DNA from: Chloroflexota bacterium
GTDB lineage: Bacteria; Chloroflexota; Limnocylindria; Limnocylindrales; CSP1-4
Reading direction: 5' to 3'
NCBI GenBank assembly: GCA_021785115.1
Contig: JAJYGO010000489.1
Coordinates: 1-7,397, forward strand
DNA length: 7,397 bases
Under the pieces are notes generated by a model. That model ran no database searches, was not told where the DNA came from, and was given only the letters and a program-made list of their open reading frames with translations. The stretch's first letter is position 1. The number at the start of each line of letters is the position of its first letter. Both the position numbers and the translations under genes were made by a program. Below, one piece after another: positions 1-5,816 of this stretch.

Positions 1-81
1 GACCCGAGCGCCGCGCCCGCAGCCGCCACGGGCATCACGCTCGCGAGCGTCTGGGCCTTCCTGACGGCCCTCATCGGCTAA
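1..81 (+). CDS. C-terminal end of a truncated gene, hydrophobic tail
   Basis: The frame starting at base 1 is open for 26 codons and ends in TAA at 79-81. It enters from outside the window, so its start and most of its sequence are not visible. The visible tail is Ala/Pro-rich and then hydrophobic (TGITLASVWAFLTALIG), which would suit a C-terminal membrane helix or a buried helix. Codon third positions are nearly all G or C, as expected for a real gene here. The strong hairpin 38 bases downstream supports this being the end of a transcription unit. No family can be named from 26 residues. Confidence 0.55.
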   Translation, partial: DPSAAPAAATGITLASVWAFLTALIG

Positions 82-119
82 GAACCACCAATCCCGGCCA
101 TCGGCCGGACGACCAGCGA

Positions 120-152
120 CAGGAGAGGCGTGCGAAGAGCACGCCTCTCCTG
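120..152 (+). terminator. Strong 14-bp hairpin, probable terminator of the upstream gene
   Basis: CAGGAGAGGCGTGC (120-133) and its exact reverse complement (139-152) flank a 5-base GAAGA loop, giving a perfect 14-bp stem. It is followed by CTTCCC rather than a real T-tract, so it is a U-poor terminator of the type common in very GC-rich genomes. A smaller stem, CCGGCC/GGCCGG at 94-99 and 103-108, lies just before it. The stem begins 38 bases after the TAA of the truncated gene. It is symmetric, so it could also act on minus-strand transcripts. Confidence 0.75.
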
Positions 153-556
153 CTTCCCGGCCCGGTTCATCCCGACCTTCTCGAACGGCGGCTGGGGCGG
201 CGGCGCGCGGGAGGCGGAGCGCGCCCGGACCGACCGCGTGCGGCGGGAAGGCGTCGGTTCGTGATGGCTCTCGCTCGGCGCTGGCGATTCATGACCGAGC
301 CGACGCCGCGGCCCGCCAACCGAGATCCAATGCCGTGTCGCTCCAGGCCCGTGCTGATGTCCCCTGGCGTGCACATCGCCGGCGGTGGCTGGCAACGCCT
401 GCCGTTCGTCGGAGACGGGACGGGCCAGCGCGTGGCGGCCGACCGGCGAAGGTCAGGGTTCCGCCGCGCCATTGATGCGCCCATCATCGCGCCAAGAGCT
501 CTGGCTCCGCCGGACCACGGTCGGGAGGTATCTCTCACCCCCTGGAGCCGGCCGCC
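153..556. other. Gene-free stretch, no convincing feature
   Basis: All frames here give Arg/Pro/Gly/Ala-rich translations with mixed third-position composition, unlike the real genes in the window. The plus-strand frame at 261-560 is Met- and Arg-rich and starts without a ribosome binding site. I see no RNA gene, repeat array or clear promoter. The last bases contain GGGAGG (525-530) and TGGAG (542-546), which lie ahead of the small ORF at 557. Confidence 0.5.
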
Positions 557-913
557 ATGACGCAGAACCTCGCCGCCCTCGTCCGCTCTGTGAGCGACGC
601 TCAACGCCTCGTTCGCGACGCGACTCGGCAGACGCCCGAATGGCGCGATGCCCAAGGCATCGCGGTGCAGGCGCGCCTGAACTACTGGAACGCCATGCGC
701 CTCACGTGGGACGTCCGGCACCCGAGGGCCGCCGCCCCGGGCGCGCCCCGCGCGACGGCCGGTCTCATGGCCCCCTCCGGGGCTGTGACCGCCGGCGACG
801 GTGGACGGTCCCCCGTGCCGGCCCGCGCCCCGACCGCTGCGGACGCGGCGCGTGCCCGGCGCGGGTTCGCCGCTCGCGCGTGTCGATGCGTCGTGAGGAG
901 CGCCCTGCCGTGA
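557..913 (+). CDS. Small hypothetical protein, helical N-terminal half
   Basis: This 118-codon frame starts with ATG at 557 and ends with TGA at 911-913. The first ~54 residues look like a genuine amphipathic helical protein, with segments such as LAALVRSVSDAQRLVRDAT and ARLNYWNAMRLTWDVR, balanced composition and strongly GC-ending codons. After about residue 55 the sequence becomes Ala/Pro/Arg/Gly-rich and looks like non-coding sequence read through, including a three-Cys cluster near the end. The original protein may therefore have been about 60 residues long, its stop lost by a frameshift or deletion. A TGGAG lies 10 bases before the ATG. I do not recognise a family. It has no partner gene close by. 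Confidence 0.4.
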   Translation: MTQNLAALVRSVSDAQRLVRDATRQTPEWRDAQGIAVQARLNYWNAMRLTWDVRHPRAAAPGAPRATAGLMAPSGAVTAGDGGRSPVPARAPTAADAARARRGFAARACRCVVRSALP

Positions 914-1467
914 CCGGGCGGGGCGATCGCGGGTCGCGCCTTGCGCGTCCTGGTGAAGCGTGCACGAAGGTCGGTCGCCGGGAAAACCGGGGGGCACGAC
1001 ATGACGGCCCGTAATGACCGACCGAATCGGTGGTGCGAGGCTCGGGAACGGCCGCGGATCGCCGAGGCGAATGCCCTGGGCCGACCGGCGGGAGCGACCG
1101 CCCTGTCGGCTGTGCCAGAGACGCGAGGCCGCCCGGGACGAGCCCGGACCAGCGGCCGGGCGGCCCTTCCGAGGTGCCGGTTGATGGAACGAGCCGCTGG
1201 AATTTCGCAGGCCGGGCCGGAGTCGCCATTCCGTGCGCTCGTCGAGGGCACGCCCGGCTCTGCGCACCACCGAGCGCCGGAGCCGCGGGGATTCGGCAAC
1301 GCCCGCTACGCCGTCGAGCGGGCGGCCACGCGGGGGACCGCGGGCTGCGCGAGGGACGCGGCCGCGGGTCGCGAAGGCGAGGCGGAGGGACGGCCGAACG
1401 CCCGCGCCCGGCCCCAGGCCCAGCGGGGGTGGCGGGATCGAGACTGGCTCGCGGGGGAGACGGGGCC
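914..1467. other. Long leader or intergenic region before the EAL gene
   Basis: No frame in this 554-bp stretch gives a believable protein. The frame of the EAL gene remains open upstream to 1030, but its translation is Arg/Gly/Pro-rich with no recognisable domain, so I treat it as non-coding. Another frame (TTG at 941 to TGA at 1469-1471) ends overlapping the GTG start of the EAL gene by four bases (GTGA). Its third positions are less GC-biased and its composition is unnatural, so I do not call it. An 11-base dyad ACCGA-A-TCGGT lies at 1021-1031. No c-di-GMP riboswitch consensus was recognised. Confidence 0.5.
1453..1460 (+). promoter_or_regulatory. Ribosome binding site deciding the EAL gene start
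   Basis: GGGGGAGA lies seven bases before the in-frame GTG at 1468 and is the only purine-rich Shine-Dalgarno-like site correctly spaced to an in-frame start just upstream of the first PAS domain. The next in-frame ATG (1573) has no such site ahead of it, and the far upstream in-frame starts precede sequence that does not look coding. Confidence 0.6.
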
Positions 1468-3591
1468 GTGACTCGGTCTCGAGGTCGGGTCGCCGGCGGC
1501 GGCGCCGCGGTTGTGCCGCCCCCGCCCGACGCGGCCCGGGCCGCCGCGAACCAGCGCCCCGGCGCCGACGAGATGGCGGCACTCCTCGACGGCCTGCGCC
1601 GGAGCGAGCGGGGGCTGGCGGAGGCCCAGCGGCTGGCACACATCGGGAGCTGGGAGTGGGACGCCGCGAGCGACACCACGCTGCGCTCCGACGAGCTGCA
1701 CCGGATCTACGGGGTCGAGCCCGGCGGCATCCCCCTGTCCCCCGAGGCCTTCATCGCGTTCGTCCACCCCGACGACCGGGACCGGGTGCGGGCCGCCGCG
1801 CGGGCGGCGATGGCCGGCGGCGGCCCGTACGCCATCGAGTATCGCCTCGTGCGGGCCGACGGGGTCCGGCGGATCCGCGACGAGGGCGAGCTCGTCCGCG
1901 ACGCCTCGGGTGCCGCGGTGCGGATGGTCGGCACGCTGCAGGACATCACCGGCCGGGTCGCCGCCGAGGCGGCGCGCGAGCGGCTGGTCGCGGCCGTGGA
2001 GCAGGCGGCCGACGCCATCTGGATCAAGGACGCCGACGGCAGCCTCGTCACCTACGTCAACCGCGCGTTCTGCGACCTCTACGGGTACGAGCCGGACGAG
2101 ATCGTCGGGCGCCACGCGGGCATCCTGCACAGCGGCCGCCACCCCCACGCGTACTTCGACGCGATCTGGGCCCTGGTCAGGTCCGGCAAGACGTGGACCG
2201 GCTCCATCACCAACCGGCACAGGGACGGCGGGCTCGTCGAGGTGGAGGCCGTGATCTCGGGCATCCACGACGCCGAGGGCCAGCTGGTCAGCCACCTGCA
2301 GACGGACCGCGACGTGACGCGCGAGCGCGCCCTCGAGGGCGAGCTCGGGAGGCGGGCCCGCGAGCGCGAGATGATCGAGGCCGCGCTCGACCGCATCGAC
2401 CCGGGCTCCCCGCCCGAGGTGATCGCCTCCGACGCGTGCGCCGAGGCCGTGTCGCTGCCGGGCGTCGACTCGGCGGTCGTGATCGCCCTGCACGGCGGCG
2501 ACCACGGGTTCGTCCTCGCCTCCGAGGGGCTGGTGGCGCCGGCGTTCGCCTCGCACAGGGTGCTCCCGGAGGCCCGGGCCCGGTACCTCCTTGCCCGCGC
2601 GAGCGAGGGGATCTGGACCGAGGACTGGCGCGCGCGGCCAGAGGACGGCCGGTACGGCGAGCTGCTGGCGGCCACGGGGCTGCGAACGGCCGCCTACGCG
2701 CCGCTTCGGGGGCCGGGCGGCGTCCTCGGCGTGGTCGCGATCGCCATCCACCAGGGAGCGAGCCAGGGGTTCGTCGAGCAGCTGCCGATGCTCACGACGC
2801 TCGCCTCCGTGCTGGGGACCCTCCTGTCCCCCGGGCTCGGGGCGCGCACGCGGGCGGAGGACGCCCGGGCGGAGATCCAGGCCCTCATCGACGCGGCGGC
2901 CTTCGCCCCCTTCTTCCAGCCGATCGTCGACCTCCGAACCGGGGCGGTGGCCGGCCACGAGGCCCTCAGCCGCTTCGCGAACGGCGGCCCGCCCGACGTC
3001 ACCTTCGCCCTCGCCGCCGCCTGCGGGCTGGGGCTCGTCCTCGAGGCCGCCACCCTGCGCGCCGCCCTCGAGGCCGCGACCGCGCTCCCGGCCGGCGCCT
3101 ACCTGAGCGTGAACGCCTCGCCGGCGCTCATCGGGTCGGGGGAACTCGGGGCGATCGTGCGCGGGCGCGAGCGCCCGATCGTGGTCGAGATCACAGAGCA
3201 CGTCGCGATCGACGACTACGCGGCGATCCGCGCGGAGCTCGCGGCCCTCGGGCCCAACGTCCGGCTGGCCGTCGACGACGCGGGCGCGGGGTACGCGAGC
3301 CTGCGCCATATCCTGGAACTCGCGCCGGACTTCGTGAAGCTCGACATCGGCCTCATCCGCGGCATCGACGCCGACCCCGCCCGCCAGGCCCTGGTCGCCG
3401 GGATGGGCCACTTCGCGGTCAAGCGCGATGTCCGCCTCATCGCGGAGGGGATCGAGGCGCCAGCCGAGCTCGACGCCCTCCGCTCGCTCGGCGTCTCTCT
3501 CGGACAGGGGTTCCTGCTCGGACGGCCGCAGGCCGGCGCGACGCCCGGGCCCTGGCCGACGAGGGTGGTGCTGCCGGGCATGCGCCGCTGA
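1468..3591 (+). CDS. PAS-PAS-GAF-EAL protein, predicted cyclic di-GMP phosphodiesterase
   Basis: Predicted soluble sensor enzyme of 707 aa that would hydrolyse cyclic di-GMP to pGpG. After a Pro/Ala-rich N-terminus and a short helix (36-55), PAS 1 covers about 56-163 (HIGSWEWD, VHPDDRDRV, LQDITGR) and PAS 2 about 170-288 (YVNRAFCDLYGYEPDEIVG). A GAF-like domain follows at about 312-455, then EAL at about 466-695. In EAL the residues expected to bind metal and catalyse are all present: E498 in HEALSRF, N549, E574, D603-D604, K624, E660 and E663 in AEGIE, and Q680 in QGFLLG. Loop 6 reads DDAGAGYASL instead of the usual DDFGTGYSSL. There is no GGDEF domain, signal peptide or membrane helix. The GTG at 1468 was chosen because of its Shine-Dalgarno site; the 146 upstream in-frame codons look non-coding. 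ATG 1573 is an alternative start. The ligands of the PAS and GAF domains cannot be told. It stands alone, with no adjacent cyclase. Confidence 0.93.
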   Translation: MTRSRGRVAGGGAAVVPPPPDAARAAANQRPGADEMAALLDGLRRSERGLAEAQRLAHIGSWEWDAASDTTLRSDELHRIYGVEPGGIPLSPEAFIAFVHPDDRDRVRAAARAAMAGGGPYAIEYRLVRADGVRRIRDEGELVRDASGAAVRMVGTLQDITGRVAAEAARERLVAAVEQAADAIWIKDADGSLVTYVNRAFCDLYGYEPDEIVGRHAGILHSGRHPHAYFDAIWALVRSGKTWTGSITNRHRDGGLVEVEAVISGIHDAEGQLVSHLQTDRDVTRERALEGELGRRAREREMIEAALDRIDPGSPPEVIASDACAEAVSLPGVDSAVVIALHGGDHGFVLASEGLVAPAFASHRVLPEARARYLLARASEGIWTEDWRARPEDGRYGELLAATGLRTAAYAPLRGPGGVLGVVAIAIHQGASQGFVEQLPMLTTLASVLGTLLSPGLGARTRAEDARAEIQALIDAAAFAPFFQPIVDLRTGAVAGHEALSRFANGGPPDVTFALAAACGLGLVLEAATLRAALEAATALPAGAYLSVNASPALIGSGELGAIVRGRERPIVVEITEHVAIDDYAAIRAELAALGPNVRLAVDDAGAGYASLRHILELAPDFVKLDIGLIRGIDADPARQALVAGMGHFAVKRDVRLIAEGIEAPAELDALRSLGVSLGQGFLLGRPQAGATPGPWPTRVVLPGMRR

Positions 3592-3599
3592 ACGCGACG

Positions 3600-3619
3600 G
3601 TCGTGGCCCAGTCGTGGCC
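3600..3619. repeat. Short 9-bp direct repeat after the EAL gene
   Basis: GTCGTGGCC occurs at 3600-3608 and again at 3611-3619, two bases apart, just after the EAL stop codon. I see no stable terminator hairpin between this gene and the convergent minus-strand remnants. The function is unknown and the repeat may be chance. Confidence 0.4.
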
Positions 3620-3658
3620 GGTGTCTCGTTGAGCGCCCCTGGCCCCTGGACGAGGTCG

Positions 3659-3817
3659 GCACCGGCGCACCGCCGATGCGAGCTGGAGGGGCTCCGCAGG
3701 CCTTCCGATCCGGCCAGCAGGCGCGGGCCTGCACCGCCCGATCGGCGCCGCTGTCGCGAACTCGAGCGCGGCGAGGGCGACCGCGAGTGCGCCGACGACG
3801 GCCACACGGGGTCCCAC
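3659..3817 (-). pseudogene. Signal-peptide-like N-terminal fragment, gene otherwise lost
   Basis: A minus-strand frame with GTG at 3817-3815 begins MGPRVAVVGALAVALAAL and continues to EFATAAPIG, a good signal peptide or N-terminal anchor. After about residue 27 the frame turns into Arg/Pro/Ala/Cys-rich sequence that does not look like protein, and it runs open into the convergent EAL gene. The GTG lies 11 bases after the stop of the Ig-like remnant, the spacing of a downstream operon gene, but there is no good Shine-Dalgarno site. I read it as the surviving start of a secreted or anchored protein gene. A sortase-like protein would be one possibility, but nothing in the sequence proves it. Confidence 0.35.
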
Positions 3818-3828
3818 GACACCCGGAG

Positions 3829-4400
3829 CTACCGCTCGCCCTGCCCGTCACGGGGTCCCGACCTCGTCGCAGAGGCGCGACGGCGCCGGCGGACGAGCAC
3901 GAAGGCGAGCAGTGCGACGAGCAGGGCCGCCAGGATGAGCCCGAGCCCCGCCGCGAGCGGAAGACTGCCCCCGTGGATCGCCTGGATGACCGCGGTCAGG
4001 CCCCCCGGGACGATCGGGTTCTCGGCCGCGGGGGGCGGCGGCGGCTCGACGACCTCGAGCGGGATCGCGTCGTTCTCGGCGTGCACGCCCGCCGCAGCGT
4101 CCTGGAGCACCAGGTCGACCGTGTACTGGCCGACGCGTCGGGGGCCGAGGTGAGCCGGGCGCAGGTGCCCATGGACACGTTCTATGCGCACACCGCGACG
4201 TTCGTCGAGGTGCCCCTGGCGGCGCTGCTCCAGCCCGCCCGCAGGACGAAGTCGGCGACGGGCTTCAGGCGGACATTGCCGGTGTTCTCGACCGCGATAT
4301 CGACGGTCGATTTCCCCACGACGACCTTCTGACTGGCTGACCCGATCGCGAGGCCGGGCAGGCGCGGCCTGGGGGACGGGGCCGCGACTCGATCCGCGTA
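3829..4400 (-). pseudogene. Broken Ig-like surface protein with C-terminal membrane anchor
   Basis: Reading on the minus strand, the first part (about 4400 down to 4239) encodes a beta-rich segment: GSASQKVVVGKSTVDIA, then VENTGNVRLKPVADFVLR. The last part (4131 down to 3829), in another frame, encodes GQYTVDLVLQDAAAG, a Pro-rich linker, a membrane helix (LAAGLGLILAALLVALLAFV) and an Arg-rich cytoplasmic tail ending in TAG. Between them, 4132-4236 reads as protein only on the plus strand; put back in the other orientation it joins the halves as VLR-DASGAEV...LLQP-GQYTV. The rebuilt protein resembles the membrane-anchored Ig-like domains of DUF916/WxL-interacting-type surface proteins; that name is a tentative inference. 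An extra two bases at the upstream junction also break the frame. No start codon or signal peptide belonging to this gene is evident; its 5' end seems fused to another remnant near 4400. Confidence 0.65.
4132..4236 (+). other. 105-bp internally inverted coding segment
   Basis: On the plus strand this segment is 35 codons that read like the missing middle of the surrounding minus-strand gene: DASGAEVSRAQVP, then MDTFYAHTATFVEVP, then LAALLQP. On the minus strand the same bases give Arg/His/Gly-rich nonsense. The segment starts at GAC 4132 and ends at CCC 4236; bases 4237-4238 (GC) are surplus when the two halves are rejoined. A perfect 12-bp palindrome CCGACGCGTCGG (4130-4141) straddles the left edge. 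No long inverted repeats flank the segment and no recombinase gene is nearby, so an accidental micro-inversion or an assembly error is more likely than a programmed switch. Confidence 0.65.
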
Positions 4401-4676
4401 TGAAGGCGGCAGTCAGAAGCGTCAGGCTCGGCAGGACGAGCGGGAGGGCCAGCCACGCGGCGGTGGTCTGGAGGCAGCGGGTTGTCATCGCAATCTCCCC
4501 GCGAGCGAGCTGGGGTTCGGGAAACGGGTCGAAGTGGGCGCGGATCGCTCCGGCGACAACGGCGACGACGACCGGGAGCGAGAGCGGCTGCTCGTCGAGC
4601 AGGGCAGGTACTCGGCCTCGTACCGGCGTCGCCAGCAGGCCGAGTACAGCCGGACGAGCCGTCCGCCCCGGCTCAT
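4401..4676 (-). pseudogene. PadR-associated membrane protein, N-terminal fragment with a frameshift
   Basis: ATG at 4676-4674 overlaps the stop of the PadR remnant (ATGA). The frame opens MSRGGRLVRLYSACWRRRYE, the pattern of small membrane proteins encoded directly behind PadR regulators in actinobacteria and relatives (roughly RLVRLYPxxWRxRYxxE). After AEYL the frame becomes Ser/Arg-rich, but shifting it by one base at about 4603-4607 gives ALLDEQPLSLPVVVAVVAG, then AIRAHFDPFPEPQLARGEIA and a hydrophobic stretch (LALPLVLPSLTLLTAAFI). TACCTGCCCTG is explained by loss of one G from TACCTGGCCCTG. The fragment ends near 4400, where sequence of the Ig-like gene takes over in another frame. The ATG at 4488 has a fair ribosome binding site (GGGGAG), so it could start a short product, but it most likely lies inside this gene. 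Confidence 0.6.
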
Positions 4677-4890
4677 GTCGGACGGACCAGGCCGAGTCGG
4701 CCCAGCCCGGCTTCGGCCAGCCGCTGCAGCGAGGCCAGTTGGTGCGCCAGCACCTCGCGGCCGCGGGTCGTGATGCGGTACGGCCCGCGGCGGTCCTCGC
4801 TCGGCAAGGGCCCGGCGACCTTCAGGCGGGTCCCGGACTACGAGCGGGGGGGCTGGAACGGATCGCGGCCGAGACGATCCCGGCGCTTCG
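4673..4890 (-). pseudogene. PadR-family transcriptional regulator remnant
   Basis: On the minus strand, 4837-4673 is an open frame without a start codon that reads RLKVAGPLPSED, RRGPYRITTRGREVL, then AHQLASLQRLAEAG and ends LGLVRPT before TGA. This is the wing end and C-terminal helix typical of PadR winged-helix regulators (RRYYRLTxxGRxxL). Just upstream, in a different frame, GIVSAAI (about 4881-4861) resembles the YGIV-type first helix of the same family, but most of the DNA-binding region and the start are missing, and TAG at 4840-4838 interrupts the C-terminal frame. PadR proteins are repressors that usually control the membrane protein gene overlapping their 3' end; that gene remnant follows here in the ATGA arrangement. 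As it stands the locus cannot make a working repressor. Confidence 0.65.
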
Positions 4891-5087
4891 TGCTGGGTCG
4901 GCCTGAGCGCTCAGTGCCCGTTCGCGGGTTGACGCGCGAGGCGGCCCCGGGCACCGCAGGCCCGTCCCTCCGCGCCCGCCGCGTTTGACGGAATCGACCG
5001 GAGGGCTGATGGTAGGCGGCACAGTCGCCAATTGCGCCGGGCTCTCATTCGCCGGTCCGAAGCGCGCGACGGATCGGATCCCTTCCC
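4891..5087. other. No convincing gene between the PadR remnant and the 5088 ORF
   Basis: Both strands give Arg/Pro/Ser-rich translations. An ATG at 5009 follows GGAGGG and opens MVGGTVANCAGLSFAGP, but the frame soon becomes Arg-rich and is not called. No RNA gene or terminator was seen. Confidence 0.4.
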
Positions 5088-5375
5088 GTGGCCCGTACTC
5101 CCTTCTCCTACCCTGCCTCGCACATCGTCGTGTGCAGCGACGGCTACTTCGACGTCTATCCGCCGATCGGGCGGTCGGGCGGAGAAAGGCCCGCGTACCG
5201 GGGCGAGCTCGCTGAGCTCGGCGCCGGGATCCGGGGCAGCGACAGCCGATTGGCGGTTCGACCGGATTCGGCGGCGCTCGCGCTCGCCGTCGACGCTTGG
5301 GCGGCCGTCCACGGCGCCGCCGCGGTGCGCGGAGAGCTCAGCCGAGGCCGCGACGGCAGTGCGCCCGCAGCCTAG
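5088..5375 (+). CDS. Hypothetical 95-aa protein (uncertain)
   Basis: GTG at 5088 opens a frame of 95 residues ending in TAG at 5373-5375. The composition is more protein-like than in other frames: SHIVVCSDGYFDVYPP near the start, then a Gly/Ala/Glu-rich middle and a helix around SAALALAVDAWAAVHGA. Third positions are GC-biased but less strictly than in the EAL gene. No good Shine-Dalgarno site precedes the GTG, and there is no recognisable domain, signal peptide or membrane helix. It may be a real small cytoplasmic protein or the remains of a larger one. It has the same orientation as the better supported small gene 120 bases downstream. Confidence 0.35.
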   Translation: MARTPFSYPASHIVVCSDGYFDVYPPIGRSGGERPAYRGELAELGAGIRGSDSRLAVRPDSAALALAVDAWAAVHGAAAVRGELSRGRDGSAPAA

Positions 5376-5438
5376 GCTATTGGGAGCGGACGGAACGCGT
5401 CGTGCATTCGACGACCGCGGACCAGCCCGCACCGTTGC

Positions 5439-5486
5439 CCGGTCCGGCGTGGTGGCCCCCTGCCACCTGATGCCGCGCCGGACTGG
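5439..5486 (+). promoter_or_regulatory. Nested leader hairpin reaching into the ribosome binding site
   Basis: GTCCGGCG (5442-5449) pairs exactly with CGCCGGAC (5476-5483), and the stem can extend outward by one G-T wobble and two C-G pairs (5439-5441 with 5484-5486). Inside it, GGTGGC (5451-5456) pairs with GCCACC (5462-5467) around a 5-base loop. The outer stem takes in the first two G of the GGAGGAG site (5485-5491) of the gene at 5496, so the folded form could partly hide it. Whether this regulates translation is inference; GC-rich DNA forms stems easily. Confidence 0.4.
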
Positions 5487-5495
5487 AGGAGAGCG

Positions 5496-5777
5496 ATGAC
5501 CGATTCACGCTCCCGACCGGCGTCCCCCTCGACCCCCGGAGGCCGCGGTCGACGGTACCGGAGGCACGAGGTCAGCGTGAGCACCGGCGGCAAGCTCGTG
5601 CTCGAGGTCGACGGCACGATCCGACACCTCGACGTCGAGGGCTCGACGGTTCGATCCTGGTCACCAAGCGACCCCGACTGGCCGAGCCAGGCCATCCGGT
5701 TCGGGCTGCGCCCGGAGCCGACCACCGTCGCGCCCCACGGCCAGCGCGTCCCCAACACTGGCCTGCCGGGAGCGTAG
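5496..5777 (+). CDS. Small hypothetical protein, 93 aa
   Basis: ATG at 5496 is preceded by a strong GGAGGAG four bases upstream, which fixes the start; TAG is at 5775-5777. The protein has a basic, disordered N-terminus (Ser/Arg/Pro-rich, residues 1-24), then a compact beta-rich core: HEVSVSTGGKLVLEVDGTI, RHLDVEGSTVRSW, and SQAIRFGLRPEP near residue 70, followed by a polar tail. The core looks like a short antiparallel sheet with a closing helix. There is no signal peptide, membrane helix or cysteine. I cannot assign a function. It reminds me of short Chloroflexota hypotheticals with an xxWxxxDPxWxxxAIRFGL pattern, but this is recollection only. It stands alone, converging on the uppP strand. 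Confidence 0.7.
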   Translation: MTDSRSRPASPSTPGGRGRRYRRHEVSVSTGGKLVLEVDGTIRHLDVEGSTVRSWSPSDPDWPSQAIRFGLRPEPTTVAPHGQRVPNTGLPGA

Positions 5778-5816
5778 GCACCGCAACGAATCAGGCAGCG
5801 GGCTCGTTCACTCCGG

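Noticed and set aside
1030..1467. Upstream extension of the EAL frame by 146 codons
   Set aside because: The extension is low-complexity Arg/Gly/Pro sequence with mixed third positions; the GTG at 1468 has a better ribosome binding site and sits just ahead of the first PAS domain.
1233..3632. 799-codon plus-strand frame overlapping the EAL gene
   Set aside because: Arg/Pro/Gly-rich shadow in another frame; the EAL frame contains all the conserved motifs.
1306..3822. Very long minus-strand open frame (838 codons) opposite the EAL gene
   Set aside because: Its translation is Arg/Gly/Pro/Asp-rich with no domain, and it is a mirror of the GC-biased third positions of the real plus-strand EAL gene.
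4132..4236. Programmed phase-variable switch at the inverted segment
   Set aside because: No flanking inverted repeats longer than about four bases and no recombinase gene; neither orientation gives an open full-length frame without a further 2-base change.
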